NCBI GenBank assembly: GCA_934463425.1
Contig: CAKSJP010000006.1
Span: 1-64,000, forward strand
Origin: an uncultured Ruminococcus sp.
GTDB lineage: Bacteria; Bacillota; Clostridia; Oscillospirales; Ruminococcaceae
DNA: 64,000 nt
Reading direction: 5' to 3'
Shown here: in pieces, positions 35,323 to 43,453 of the stretch
How positions within the stretch are numbered: the stretch's first letter is position 1
Layout: each line of letters starts with the position of its first letter
Notes under the pieces: model-generated
What the model was told of the DNA's origin: nothing
What the model saw: the letters and a program-made list of their open reading frames with translations, nothing else
Databases searched by the model: none
Translations under genes and position numbers: made by a program

Positions 35323-35414
35323 AAGTTGCCGGCTGTGTTGGGGCAGCTTACTGGGAGAATCCTTTTTCAAAAGGGTTTCTCTCCGCAGGCTTTCCGAAAC
35401 ACAGCCGGCAGCTT
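35323..35414. repeat. Fold-back element with 17-bp inverted ends
   Basis: AAGTTGCCGGCTGTGTT (35323-35339) pairs with AACACAGCCGGCAGCTT (35398-35414) with one mismatch. A second inner inverted repeat (GAGAATCCTTTT/AAAAGGGTTTCTC) sits near the centre. It may be a small dispersed palindromic repeat or a structured 3' end of the acetyltransferase transcript. Confidence 0.55.
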
Positions 35415-35427
35415 CCATAATTTTATG

Positions 35428-35464
35428 ACCTCCGTGTACCGGTTCAGGTACACGGAGGTTTTTT
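35428..35464 (+). terminator. Intrinsic terminator before spoIIIA
   Basis: ACCTCCGTGTACC, loop GGTTCA, GGTACACGGAGGT, followed by six T. It isolates the accessory island from the sporulation operon. Confidence 0.9.
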
Positions 35465-35493
35465 GCATACTCGTCCGCCGCCGCGCATAGAAT
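35465..35493 (+). promoter_or_regulatory. Sigma-E-like promoter of spoIIIA
   Basis: GCATACT (35465-35471), 14-bp spacer, CATAGAAT (35486-35493). This fits the Bacillus sigma-E consensus (KMATATT, 14-15 bp, CATACAAT) with one mismatch in each element. spoIIIA is a known sigma-E operon. Three GGGACAA repeats (35494, 35507, 35517) lie between it and the start codon. Confidence 0.65.
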
Positions 35494-35535
35494 GGGACAA
35501 ACACAGGGGACAACCCGGGACAAACAGGAGGACGT

Positions 35536-36423
35536 ATGGAACAGCAAGGGATACAAAACGTACTGCGCTATCTGCCGCCGCAGGTGCGCAGCCGGATACA
35601 GCAGCTGCCGCCGTCAGAGCAGGCGCAGATCCAGGAGATACGCCTGCGCGCAGAGCGCCCGGTGTGCATGCTTCTGCACGGCAGAGAAAAGCCCCTAGAC
35701 CCGGCGCATCCGCTTTCCCAGAAAACCGTGGAGCAGGTGTTTCAGGCGGTGTGCGAATACTCCGTCTACCGCTATGCAAAAGAGATCGCCGAGGGCTTTG
35801 TGACCATTGCCGGCGGAAACCGGGTGGGCATTGCCGGGTCGGCGGTCTATCGGGAGGGAAAACTGGTGCAGATGCGCCATATCAGCGGTCTGAACTTTCG
35901 GGTCTCTCACGCGGTGACCGGCTGTGCCGAACCGCTCTTCCGGCAGACATGCGCTGAGAAGCCCTCCAGCCTGCTTCTGGCAGGTGCTGTGGGATCGGGC
36001 AAGACAACGATGCTCCGTGACCTTTGCCGCCTTCTGGGGGCATCCTGGCGGCTCACACTGGTGGATGAGCGCAGTGAGATCGCCGCCGTGCATCACGGTG
36101 TGCCCCAGTATGATGTGGGACTGCACACCGATGTGCTGGATGGTTTTCCCCGGGCAGAGGGCTTGTTGACGGCGCTCCGTGTGCTGACACCGGAGGTGCT
36201 GGTTTGTGATGAGATCAGCACCGAAGCGGATGCCGAAGCTATTCTGCGTCTGCATGGATGCGGTGTGCCGGTGATCGCATCTGCGCATGCCGCCTCGTGG
36301 GATGACCTGGAGCGCCGTCCGGTGCTGAAACAGCTGTTGGACAAGGGCGTATTTCAGTATGCGGCAGTTCTGTCCGGCAGGGAACTGGGCAGGGTGCAGA
36401 CCCTGCGCCGGGTGGTATCATGA
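35536..36423 (+). CDS. spoIIIAA: Stage III sporulation protein AA (ATPase)
   Basis: 295 residues. Secretion-type ATPase of the SpoIIIA-SpoIIQ channel linking mother cell and forespore. Walker A AGAVGSGKTTM (about 149-159), preceded by the family segment 'IAGGNRVGIAGSAVY'. AGGAGG lies 5 bp before the ATG. ATGA overlap with spoIIIAB. Confidence 0.95.
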   Translation: MEQQGIQNVLRYLPPQVRSRIQQLPPSEQAQIQEIRLRAERPVCMLLHGREKPLDPAHPLSQKTVEQVFQAVCEYSVYRYAKEIAEGFVTIAGGNRVGIAGSAVYREGKLVQMRHISGLNFRVSHAVTGCAEPLFRQTCAEKPSSLLLAGAVGSGKTTMLRDLCRLLGASWRLTLVDERSEIAAVHHGVPQYDVGLHTDVLDGFPRAEGLLTALRVLTPEVLVCDEISTEADAEAILRLHGCGVPVIASAHAASWDDLERRPVLKQLLDKGVFQYAAVLSGRELGRVQTLRRVVS

Positions 36424-36923
36424 TAAAATGGTTGGGTCTGCTGCTGGTGGTCTGCTGCTGCGCCGGACTGGGTGTCATGCAGGCAATGCGGCTGCGGCAG
36501 ACCTGCCGGAACCTGGAACAGCTTTGCCGGATGCTCCGGGAGCTTTCTGTGCAGATGGCGTTTCGCAGCCTGACGGTGCAGGAACTGTTGGAACAGCTCT
36601 GCCGGGAATCGGCATATGCGGCGTTTCAGTTCCCGGTGACGGTGTGCAGCGGACTGGAACAGGGACTTCCGCTTTCTGAGGCGTGGGAGAGCGGGCTTGC
36701 GCAAGATCCGGCAGTTCCCGAGGCGGCGCGAAAGCTGCTGCTACCCCTGGGAGAGGAACTGGGGGCAAGTGATCTGGAGGGACAACGGGCTACCCTGTCC
36801 CAGTATCGGCAGCAGCTGGAACCGTATACCGCAGAAGCCGGAGAAAAATGCCGCCAGAAGCAGCGGCTCTATTGCAGTCTGGGAATCCTGGGCGGCTTTC
36901 TGGCTGCCATTTTGCTTTGCTGA
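36420..36923 (+). CDS. spoIIIAB: Stage III sporulation protein AB
   Basis: 167 residues. N-terminal and C-terminal membrane segments flank a helical region (GspF-like half), the size and form expected for SpoIIIAB. Characteristic 'LLPLGEELGASDLEGQ' lies in the second half. Overlaps spoIIIAA by 4 bp. Confidence 0.92.
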   Translation: MIKWLGLLLVVCCCAGLGVMQAMRLRQTCRNLEQLCRMLRELSVQMAFRSLTVQELLEQLCRESAYAAFQFPVTVCSGLEQGLPLSEAWESGLAQDPAVPEAARKLLLPLGEELGASDLEGQRATLSQYRQQLEPYTAEAGEKCRQKQRLYCSLGILGGFLAAILLC

Positions 36924-36978
36924 ACGCCTGCTCCGCTGCATACGCCCAGATACGGAACAGGCTCTGAAAGGAAAAACC

Positions 36979-37173
36979 ATGGAAATTGATCTCATTTTTA
37001 AGATCGCCGGAACGGGAATCATTGTGGCAGTGCTGAACCTGGTGCTGAAACGGGCAGAGCGGGAGGAACAGGCGATGATGACCACACTTGCCGGGCTGGT
37101 GGTGGTGCTGATGCTGCTGGTCGATCAGATCGGCACGCTGTTTGAACGGGTAAAGTCGGTGTTTGGCCTATGA
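36979..37173 (+). CDS. spoIIIAC: Stage III sporulation protein AC
   Basis: 64 residues, two membrane helices, beginning MEIDLIFKIAGTGIIV, with 'REEQAMMTTLAG' between the helices as is typical. GAAAGG precedes the ATG. A 10-bp inverted repeat with one G-T pair (GCCTGCTCCG/CGGAACAGGC, 36926-36962) sits in the 55-bp gap after spoIIIAB and could tune expression. ATGA overlap with spoIIIAD. Confidence 0.94.
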   Translation: MEIDLIFKIAGTGIIVAVLNLVLKRAEREEQAMMTTLAGLVVVLMLLVDQIGTLFERVKSVFGL

Positions 37174-37562
37174 TAGAAGAAACCGTGACCGCGGCTGCGG
37201 TCTGCATCACTGCGGCGATCTTTTCCACATTGTTGAAACAATACTGCCGGGAGCATGCACTGTTCTGTGTCATCGGGGCATGCGCTGCGGTGGGAATTGC
37301 GGCGGCGGCATATCTCTCGCCCATTGTCAGCCAGATGCAGGAGCTCTTTGCCCAGACAGAGCTGCCGGCGGTTTATCTGGAGATCCTCTGGAAGGCGCTG
37401 GGCATCTGCTATGTGACCGGGATCGCCGGAGACCTGTGTCAGGACTGCGGCGAGTCGGCGCTGGCGCGGACAGTCGAGCTTTGGGGCAGGCTGTCTCTGG
37501 TGCTGCTGTCCCTGCCCTTGTTGGAGACGCTGCTGCAAACGGTAACGGAGGTGTTGTCATGA
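37170..37562 (+). CDS. spoIIIAD: Stage III sporulation protein AD
   Basis: 130 residues with about four membrane helices; 'LWKALGICYVTGIAGDLCQDCG' and 'ALARTVELWGR' are conserved SpoIIIAD segments. Overlaps its neighbours at both ends by 4 bp. Confidence 0.94.
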   Translation: MIEETVTAAAVCITAAIFSTLLKQYCREHALFCVIGACAAVGIAAAAYLSPIVSQMQELFAQTELPAVYLEILWKALGICYVTGIAGDLCQDCGESALARTVELWGRLSLVLLSLPLLETLLQTVTEVLS

Positions 37563-38701
37563 AACGGTGGAGCGTGATTTTTCTGCTTGCCGCATTTTGC
37601 CTGGGGCTGTGCTTTCCGGAGCATGTCGCCGCAGAAGCTTCTGCCGAGCAGCATCTGGCTGAAGAAAGCGGTGCGTCATCCGTCACAGAGCAGCTGGATT
37701 GGGATATCCGGTCGATCCTGGAACAGCTGGGGCTTTCTGTAACAGACGGCAGCGAAGCCGGAGAAAAATTCACTCTGGCGCATATCTGGCAGGTGTTTTC
37801 GGATTATCTCTCCGGGCGCATCTCAAGACCCTTTGCCATGCTGGGCGGTCTGCTGACAGTGATCCTGTTTGCGGCGCTGCTGCAGGGCATACAGGAAGAT
37901 CCGCGCCGCCGCGCCGCCGGACAGGTCTATGAGTTTGTCTGTGCGCTTGCGGCAGTTGCCGTTCTGGCAGAGCCGCTGCTTCAGAGCTTTGCTGCGGTGG
38001 AGCGTGCACTGACCCAGGGTGCAGAGTTCATGACGTTGTTTGTGCCGGTGTTTGCCGGCATCCTGGCGGCAGGAGGGACTGTGAGCAGTGCAGTATCCTA
38101 TCAGACGGCAGTAGTGGCTTTGGCGGATGGTGTGATGCAGATGATAACCCGGGTGCTGCTGCCGCTGTGTACCATGGGCTTTTCTCTGGCAATCGTGGAT
38201 GCCGTCAGCCCGTCGGTTTCTGTGGGCGGTCTGCTGCGGCTGTCGAGAAAATTCACTACCTGGGTGCTGGGGCTGTTCATGACCATTTTTCTGGGGGTTC
38301 TCTCCATGCAGAATTTGTTGAGCAGCAGCGTGGACACCGCCGCCTCCAAAACGACCAGGTATGTGATCGCCAATTTTGTGCCGGTGGTGGGCAGCGCAGT
38401 TTCAGATGCCTATACCACAGTGCGGAGCAGCCTGCAAATGCTGCGCAGCACCACTGGCGTTGTGGGCATTGTCTCCCTCTGCATCCTGTTTTTGCCGCCG
38501 CTGGTACAGCTGATGCTGTACCGGGCTGTGACGGCGATCGGTGCGGCAGCGGCGGAGCTGTTTGGGACGAAAAGCCTGCTTCGGCTGCTTCGGGGAACGC
38601 AGCAGGCGCTTGCCATTGCCTTTGCCCTGCTGGTCTGCTTTGGCGTTATGTTTATCGTGGCGACTGCGGTTGCCATGACGGTGGGAAAGGGGGCAGTATA
38701 G
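37559..38701 (+). CDS. spoIIIAE: Stage III sporulation protein AE
   Basis: 380 residues. Starts at the ATG overlapping the spoIIIAD stop, giving the signal sequence MKRWSVIFLLAAFCLGLCFP. Many hydrophobic helices follow, including 'LMTIFLGVLSMQ'-like sequence ('MTIFLGVLSMQNLLSSSVDTA') and 'PVVGSAVSDAYTTVRSS', both family landmarks. Largest membrane part of the SpoIIIA channel. Confidence 0.94.
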   Translation: MKRWSVIFLLAAFCLGLCFPEHVAAEASAEQHLAEESGASSVTEQLDWDIRSILEQLGLSVTDGSEAGEKFTLAHIWQVFSDYLSGRISRPFAMLGGLLTVILFAALLQGIQEDPRRRAAGQVYEFVCALAAVAVLAEPLLQSFAAVERALTQGAEFMTLFVPVFAGILAAGGTVSSAVSYQTAVVALADGVMQMITRVLLPLCTMGFSLAIVDAVSPSVSVGGLLRLSRKFTTWVLGLFMTIFLGVLSMQNLLSSSVDTAASKTTRYVIANFVPVVGSAVSDAYTTVRSSLQMLRSTTGVVGIVSLCILFLPPLVQLMLYRAVTAIGAAAAELFGTKSLLRLLRGTQQALAIAFALLVCFGVMFIVATAVAMTVGKGAV

Positions 38702-38702
38702 C

Positions 38703-39161
38703 ATGGAGACCATGCGTGCCATTGTATTGGTGACCTGTGTTATCAGCATGCTCAGCGGTGTGCTGCATGCCATGAAGCCCAGTGCCCGGTTTGACCGGCA
38801 GCTGCGGCTGATCTTTTCGGCGGTATTCGTGCTGGGCATTCTGACGCCGCTTTGCAAAGGTGCGGCGGCGTTTCAGCCGGACTGGGAAGGTGCCGGGGCT
38901 GTCAGTACATGGAAACTGGAAGAAACCGCAGCAGAAGAAACAGCGGCACAGGCGGCGAAAAACCTGGAGACCTCGCTCACTGCCATGCTCCGGGAAGCAG
39001 GGATCGAGGCACAGGTCGGCGTGGCGATGCATATCTCCGGGGAGAACCGCATAGAGATAGAACAAGTCACGGCGGTTTGTACAGATACGAGCGCCGCGGA
39101 ACAGCTGCTGACGGATTGTCTGGGAAACGAGGTGAATCTCTATGTGGAAAAAGCTTCCTGA
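38703..39161 (+). CDS. spoIIIAF: Stage III sporulation protein AF
   Basis: 152 residues. Two N-terminal membrane segments (about 6-22 and 36-55) and a soluble ring-building-motif-like domain. The start lies one base after the spoIIIAE stop; the 3' end overlaps spoIIIAG by 20 bp. Confidence 0.88.
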   Translation: METMRAIVLVTCVISMLSGVLHAMKPSARFDRQLRLIFSAVFVLGILTPLCKGAAAFQPDWEGAGAVSTWKLEETAAEETAAQAAKNLETSLTAMLREAGIEAQVGVAMHISGENRIEIEQVTAVCTDTSAAEQLLTDCLGNEVNLYVEKAS

Positions 39162-39687
39162 TCGGCTGCGTCAGCTGCTGAAAGGAGAACGGGGCGTGCG
39201 GCTGGTGGTGCTCCTGGGTGCAGCCGGGCTGGCGCTGATCCTGTTGTCCGGTTTTTTGCCGGACAGGACAGAAACGGCGGAAAAGACCACGCTCTCTTCG
39301 GAAAGCAGTGCCGCAGAGGATACCTCTATGACGGCGTACTGCCGCCGGATGGAACAGCAGCTGGTGGCGATCCTGGAACAGGTAGACGGCGTCGGCAGCT
39401 GCCGTGTTATGGTGACGGCCGAGGGAACATCTGAGACACACTATGCCCAGGATCAGGAACAGGAACAGGGCGAGAACCGCACCCGCGCAGAGAAAAAGTG
39501 CGTGATCGTTTCGGACAGCGGCAGTCAGCATCCGCTGGTGCAGCAGATCACTGCGCCGGAGATCAGCGGCGTGATCGTCGTATGCAGCGGTGCTTCCAGT
39601 GCCGTGGTGCAGGAACGTGTGATCCGGGCAGTCCGGGCAGTGCTGCAGCTGTCGCCCAGTCGGATCTGTGTAGTGCCGTCAGCGTGA
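39142..39687 (+). CDS. spoIIIAG: Stage III sporulation protein AG
   Basis: 181 residues. One membrane helix (about 21-40) followed by a soluble domain with 'LVAILEQVDGVGSCRVMVT', typical of SpoIIIAG, whose B. subtilis counterpart forms a large ring in the channel. 'ISGVIVVCSGA' and 'VIRAVRAVLQL' complete the family pattern. Confidence 0.93.
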   Translation: MWKKLPDRLRQLLKGERGVRLVVLLGAAGLALILLSGFLPDRTETAEKTTLSSESSAAEDTSMTAYCRRMEQQLVAILEQVDGVGSCRVMVTAEGTSETHYAQDQEQEQGENRTRAEKKCVIVSDSGSQHPLVQQITAPEISGVIVVCSGASSAVVQERVIRAVRAVLQLSPSRICVVPSA

Positions 39688-39716
39688 AACATTGCTGTGC
39701 AGAAAGGAATTTGACC

Positions 39717-40388
39717 ATGAAAAAACCATCTCTCATTATTGGAAAAAAGCAGATCATTCTGTCTTGTCTGACATTGATGCTCGCCATTGCCGTCTATGTC
39801 AATTATGCCATGTCCGGCGGAAAGGAAGAACTGAAAACCGCACAGGTACAGCCCGGAGACAGCGTGACCTATGGAGATACTGCCTTTGTCAATGCGGAGG
39901 CAGAACAGGAAGCGGCAGAGGAAGCATCTGCTGCCGAAGAAGCCGAAGGGACACAGGGCGCTTACAGCGTAGGTGATAAGGGCAGCACCGAAGAGACTGC
40001 CGCAGAGGTGGAGGCAGAGTATACCGCCGCCGGCAGTGCGGAGAATTATTTTGCCCAGGCGAGATTAGAGCGCACCTCCAGCCGGGATGAGAGTGTGGCG
40101 GCGCTACAGTCCATGCTGGGCGGCGGAGACCGCACAGAGGATGAACTGGTCACCGATGCCATTGCAGCTGTGGAGACCTCTAAGCTGATCGAGAGCGAAA
40201 GCACCATCGAATCGCTGATCCAGGCGCAGGGATATCCGGACTGTATCGTCTATCTGGACGGGGAGAGCGCCAAGGTCGTGGTTCAGACAGAGGGTCTGGA
40301 TGCGGCACAGGCGGCTGCCATCAAAGATGTGATTTTGGGCGAAGTTTCGGTTCCGGCAGAAAATATTCGAATTTTTGAGGTAAAATAG
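39717..40388 (+). CDS. spoIIIAH: Stage III sporulation protein AH
   Basis: 223 residues. ATG preceded by GAAAGG. N-terminal membrane helix (about 11-31), then a long Ala/Glu-rich spacer (about 60-105) and a ring-building-motif domain at the C-terminus. In B. subtilis SpoIIIAH binds SpoIIQ from the forespore. The acidic spacer is longer than needed for the fold and may be flexible. Confidence 0.92.
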   Translation: MKKPSLIIGKKQIILSCLTLMLAIAVYVNYAMSGGKEELKTAQVQPGDSVTYGDTAFVNAEAEQEAAEEASAAEEAEGTQGAYSVGDKGSTEETAAEVEAEYTAAGSAENYFAQARLERTSSRDESVAALQSMLGGGDRTEDELVTDAIAAVETSKLIESESTIESLIQAQGYPDCIVYLDGESAKVVVQTEGLDAAQAAAIKDVILGEVSVPAENIRIFEVK

Positions 40389-40417
40389 TTGTATCCGGCG
40401 TTGTTTTTTGGTATAAT
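40389..40417 (+). promoter_or_regulatory. Promoter of the nusB operon
   Basis: TTGTAT (40389-40394), 17 bp, TATAAT (40412-40417), with TGG giving an extended -10. The predicted leader is about 205 nt. Confidence 0.75.
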
Positions 40418-40532
40418 AGAAGAAAGAACTTGTTCGGGCCGGCATGGAACGGGCAGCGCACCAAATGCGATTTCTTTCGATTCTGCTGAAATACATAGGG
40501 ATACCAGAAGAAATGAAATCTGTTTATGCGGG

Positions 40533-40568
40533 AGCTGCTGTAAAATGTCTACAGCAGCTTTCTTTTCT
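40533..40568 (+). terminator. Terminator-like hairpin in the nusB leader
   Basis: AGCTGCTGTA and TACAGCAGCT form a perfect 10-bp stem followed by TTTCTTTTCT. It lies downstream of the nusB promoter and about 65 bp before the nusB start. It could end spoIIIA transcripts, attenuate nusB, or both. Confidence 0.7.
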
Positions 40569-40631
40569 GCGGAAACGCGGAAAATGTTGCGGACGGACGA
40601 GAATTGTAAAAAGTTGGATATGGAGGTCGTT

Positions 40632-41078
40632 ATGACAAAACACGAAACCAGAGAATATGCATTTTTGCTGCTGTATGAGGCAATGGTGAGAGCCGAGGAG
40701 ATGAGCACCATCGAGGAGCTGTACGCTTCTACCGAGGAGATGCTGGAGCTGCCTGTTCCGGAAAAGGTGAAGCAGTATGTTTCCGGGACAATGGCGCAGC
40801 TCGAGGAATTGGACAGCATTATTTCCGGCTACAGCAAGCAGCGGAGCCTGAACCGTGTGCCGGCAGTAAATCGTTCGATCCTGCGTCTGGCGCTGTATGA
40901 ATTGAAGAATATGCCCCAGACGCCGGTGAACGTGGTCATCAGTGAGGCGGTGCATCTGTCTCAGGCGTATGCATACCCGGAGGATACCGCTTTTATCAAC
41001 GGTGTCCTGGGTGCTTATGCCCGCTCGAAGCCGGCGGCAAAGGAGGACACTGCCGATGGCACAAATTCTGGGGATTGA
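40632..41078 (+). CDS. nusB: Transcription antitermination factor NusB
   Basis: 148 residues from the ATG after GGAGG. 'TREYAFLLLYEAM' and 'NRVPAVNRSILRLALYEL' followed by 'PVNVVISEAVHLSQAYA' are the conserved NusB helices. Binds boxA RNA with NusE in rRNA antitermination. The 3' end overlaps the next gene by 23 bp. Confidence 0.94.
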   Translation: MTKHETREYAFLLLYEAMVRAEEMSTIEELYASTEEMLELPVPEKVKQYVSGTMAQLEELDSIISGYSKQRSLNRVPAVNRSILRLALYELKNMPQTPVNVVISEAVHLSQAYAYPEDTAFINGVLGAYARSKPAAKEDTADGTNSGD

Positions 41079-42012
41079 TACCAGTAATTACACCACCTCT
41101 GCGGCGCTGTTGGATCTGGATACTGGTACGATACACCAGGTCAAGCAGCTGCTCCCGGTAAAACCGGGTGAGGCAGGGCTGCGGCAGAGCGACGCGGTGT
41201 TTCACCACACCCGCCAGCTGCCGGAGATGATAGAACAGCTGCGCCCTTTTTTGCAGGGACAGTCGGTTTGCGGCGTCAGTGTTTCTACGCGTCCCCGGAA
41301 TGTGGATGGCTCATATATGCCCTGCTTTCTGACCGGCGTGGGAACTGCCCGTTCGGTTGCGGCAGTGTGCGGCGTGCCGCTCTATGAGACCTCTCACCAG
41401 GTGGGACATGTTCTGGCGGCGCTGTACTCTGCCGGAAAGCTGGGAGAACGAAATGCGCCTTTCCTGGCGTTTCATGTCAGCGGCGGCACTACCGATTCGC
41501 TCTATTGCGAGCCGGATGCGGAGATGGCGCTGAAGATCACGCCCTGCGGCACTTCACTGGATCTGAAAGCCGGACAGGCGATCGATCGGGTCGGCTTGAT
41601 GCTGGGTCTGCGGTTCCCCTGCGGCAAGGCACTGGAACAGCTGGCGGCAAAGAGCCGAAAGACATTCCGGATCAAACCGGTGGTGCGCGGCGTAGACTGT
41701 TGTCTGTCCGGACTGGAAAACCAGTGCCGGAAGCGGCTGGCGCAGGGAGAAGCGCCGGAGGATGTGGCAAAGTTTTGTCTGCTGACGGTGGCAGAGACGG
41801 TGATCGCCATGACAAAGGCGGCACAGGAACGCCACGGAAATTTGCCGGTGCTCTATGCCGGCGGTGTCATGTCCAATCAGCTGATCCGGCCGCTTCTGTC
41901 GGAAAATGCAGCTTGTTGGTTTGCTGCGCCGGAGTTTGCCTGTGACAATGCCGCAGGTGTGGCAGTTTACGGCGCTTGGCGAAAGCAAGGAGGAAAGCTG
42001 TGGCAATTTTAA
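41056..42012 (+). CDS. Kae1/TsaD-like ASKHA protein (TsaD paralogue)
   Basis: 318 residues. AGGAGG lies 9 bp before the ATG. Opens with 'ILGIDTSNYTTSAALLD' and has a putative metal motif HQVGH (114-118), matching HxxGH of TsaD/Kae1, plus 'HVSGGTTD' and 'AGGVMSNQLIR'. Shorter and more divergent than TsaD, which makes the tRNA t6A modification. A second TsaD-like protein between nusB and xseA is known in Clostridia; its role is not established. It overlaps xseA by 13 bp. Confidence 0.85.
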   Translation: MAQILGIDTSNYTTSAALLDLDTGTIHQVKQLLPVKPGEAGLRQSDAVFHHTRQLPEMIEQLRPFLQGQSVCGVSVSTRPRNVDGSYMPCFLTGVGTARSVAAVCGVPLYETSHQVGHVLAALYSAGKLGERNAPFLAFHVSGGTTDSLYCEPDAEMALKITPCGTSLDLKAGQAIDRVGLMLGLRFPCGKALEQLAAKSRKTFRIKPVVRGVDCCLSGLENQCRKRLAQGEAPEDVAKFCLLTVAETVIAMTKAAQERHGNLPVLYAGGVMSNQLIRPLLSENAACWFAAPEFACDNAAGVAVYGAWRKQGGKLWQF

Positions 42013-43181
42013 GCGTGAGTCAGCTGAATCGCTATGTGGGATTCAAGCTGAAAGAGGACCGCGCCTTGCAGGGCATTCTGGTACGGGGCGAGATCACCAA
42101 TTTCACCAATCACTATCGCTCGGGGCATCTCTATTTTACGCTCCGGGACGCAGAAAGCTGTGTCAAGGCGGTGATGTTCCGGAGCAATGCCCAGCGTTTG
42201 AAGTTCATGCCCCAGGAAGGAATGAATGTCATTGCGGCGGCGACGGCATCGCTCTACGAGCGGGACGGCGCATTTCAGCTGTATGTGACAGATCTCCAGC
42301 CGGACGGTGCGGGGACAAAAGCGCTGGCACTGGAACAGCTCAAGAAAAAGCTGACAGCGCTGGGTGTGTTTGATGCGGCGGCAAAGCGTCCGCTTCCGGC
42401 AATGCCCCAGAAGATCGGTGTCATTACCTCAGACACCGGCGCAGCGCTCCAGGATGTAAAAAACGTCATCAGCCGGCGCTATCCCATCGGGCATCTGCTG
42501 GTCTATCCGGCACAGGTGCAGGGGGATGCAGCGGCGGATTCCGTCTGCCGCGCCATTGCTGCGGCAGAACGTGACGGCTGCGATGTCCTCATTGTGGGAC
42601 GCGGCGGCGGCGCGTCGGAAACTCTGGAAGCGTTCAATGCTGAACGTGTGGTCATGGCGATCTATCACTGTGCCGTGCCCGTTGTTTCAGCAGTGGGACA
42701 TGAAACAGACTGGACGCTGGCGGATGCGGCGGCAGACCTCCGTGCACCTACGCCCTCGGCGGCGGCAGAACTGGCTGTGCCGGATGTGCGTCATCTGATG
42801 CAGCAGGTACAGGAACAGGCGCGCCGTCTGGACAGCGCCGTGCAGCAGCTGCTGCACCGGAAGCAGCAGGAACTGGAACGCATCCGGGATCGGCTGAAAC
42901 TGCAGTCTCCCGTGCATCGGCAGGAACTGGCGCAGCAGGAACTGGCGCATTTGCAGCAGCGTCTGGAAAAGGCAATGGTGCTGCGGCTGGAGCAATGCCG
43001 GGAACAGCTGGCACAGCAGTCTGCACGGCTGGAAATGCTCAGCCCTCTGAAAATTCTGGGGCGCGGCTATGCCCTGGCGTATCACGGCGAAGAACTGGTG
43101 CGCAGCGCCGCACAGGTACAGCCGGGCGACAAGCTGCGGCTGCGGCTGGCTGAGGGTGAGATCCTGGCAGAAGTAAAGTGA
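42000..43181 (+). CDS. xseA: Exodeoxyribonuclease VII large subunit
   Basis: 393 residues. GTG start after AAGGAGG, giving MAILSVSQLNRYVGFKL. N-terminal OB fold ('ILVRGEITNFTNHYRSGHLYFTL'), catalytic region 'SDTGAALQDVKNVISRRYP' with 'VGRGGGASETLEAFN' and 'SAVGHETDWTLADAAADLRAPTPSAA', then a Gln-rich coiled coil. Degrades single-stranded DNA with XseB. Confidence 0.95.
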   Translation: MAILSVSQLNRYVGFKLKEDRALQGILVRGEITNFTNHYRSGHLYFTLRDAESCVKAVMFRSNAQRLKFMPQEGMNVIAAATASLYERDGAFQLYVTDLQPDGAGTKALALEQLKKKLTALGVFDAAAKRPLPAMPQKIGVITSDTGAALQDVKNVISRRYPIGHLLVYPAQVQGDAAADSVCRAIAAAERDGCDVLIVGRGGGASETLEAFNAERVVMAIYHCAVPVVSAVGHETDWTLADAAADLRAPTPSAAAELAVPDVRHLMQQVQEQARRLDSAVQQLLHRKQQELERIRDRLKLQSPVHRQELAQQELAHLQQRLEKAMVLRLEQCREQLAQQSARLEMLSPLKILGRGYALAYHGEELVRSAAQVQPGDKLRLRLAEGEILAEVK

Positions 43182-43240
43182 GGATCGCGGCGCGTGTGAA
43201 AAGATATGAAACATGCTTTTGAATAAAGGGGAGAAGTGCG

Positions 43241-43453
43241 ATGGCATTTGAGGCACACATGAAGGAACTGCGGGAGCTGACGCAGAAGCTGGAACAGGGC
43301 AATCTGCCTTTGGAAGAAGCGGTACAGCTTTACAGCAAGGGTGTAACACTGGCGGCGGCATGCCAGGAGGAATTGCAGACGGCAAAGCTGCAGGTCTCCA
43401 AGCAGACCGTTCCGGCACAGGAACAGGAGGTTCAGGATGGAAGCGAAGCATAA
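43241..43453 (+). CDS. xseB: Exodeoxyribonuclease VII small subunit
   Basis: 70 residues. 'LRELTQKLEQGNLPLEEAVQLYSKG' is the family signature. GGGGAG precedes the ATG. Its end overlaps ispA by 17 bp. Confidence 0.95.
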   Translation: MAFEAHMKELRELTQKLEQGNLPLEEAVQLYSKGVTLAAACQEELQTAKLQVSKQTVPAQEQEVQDGSEA

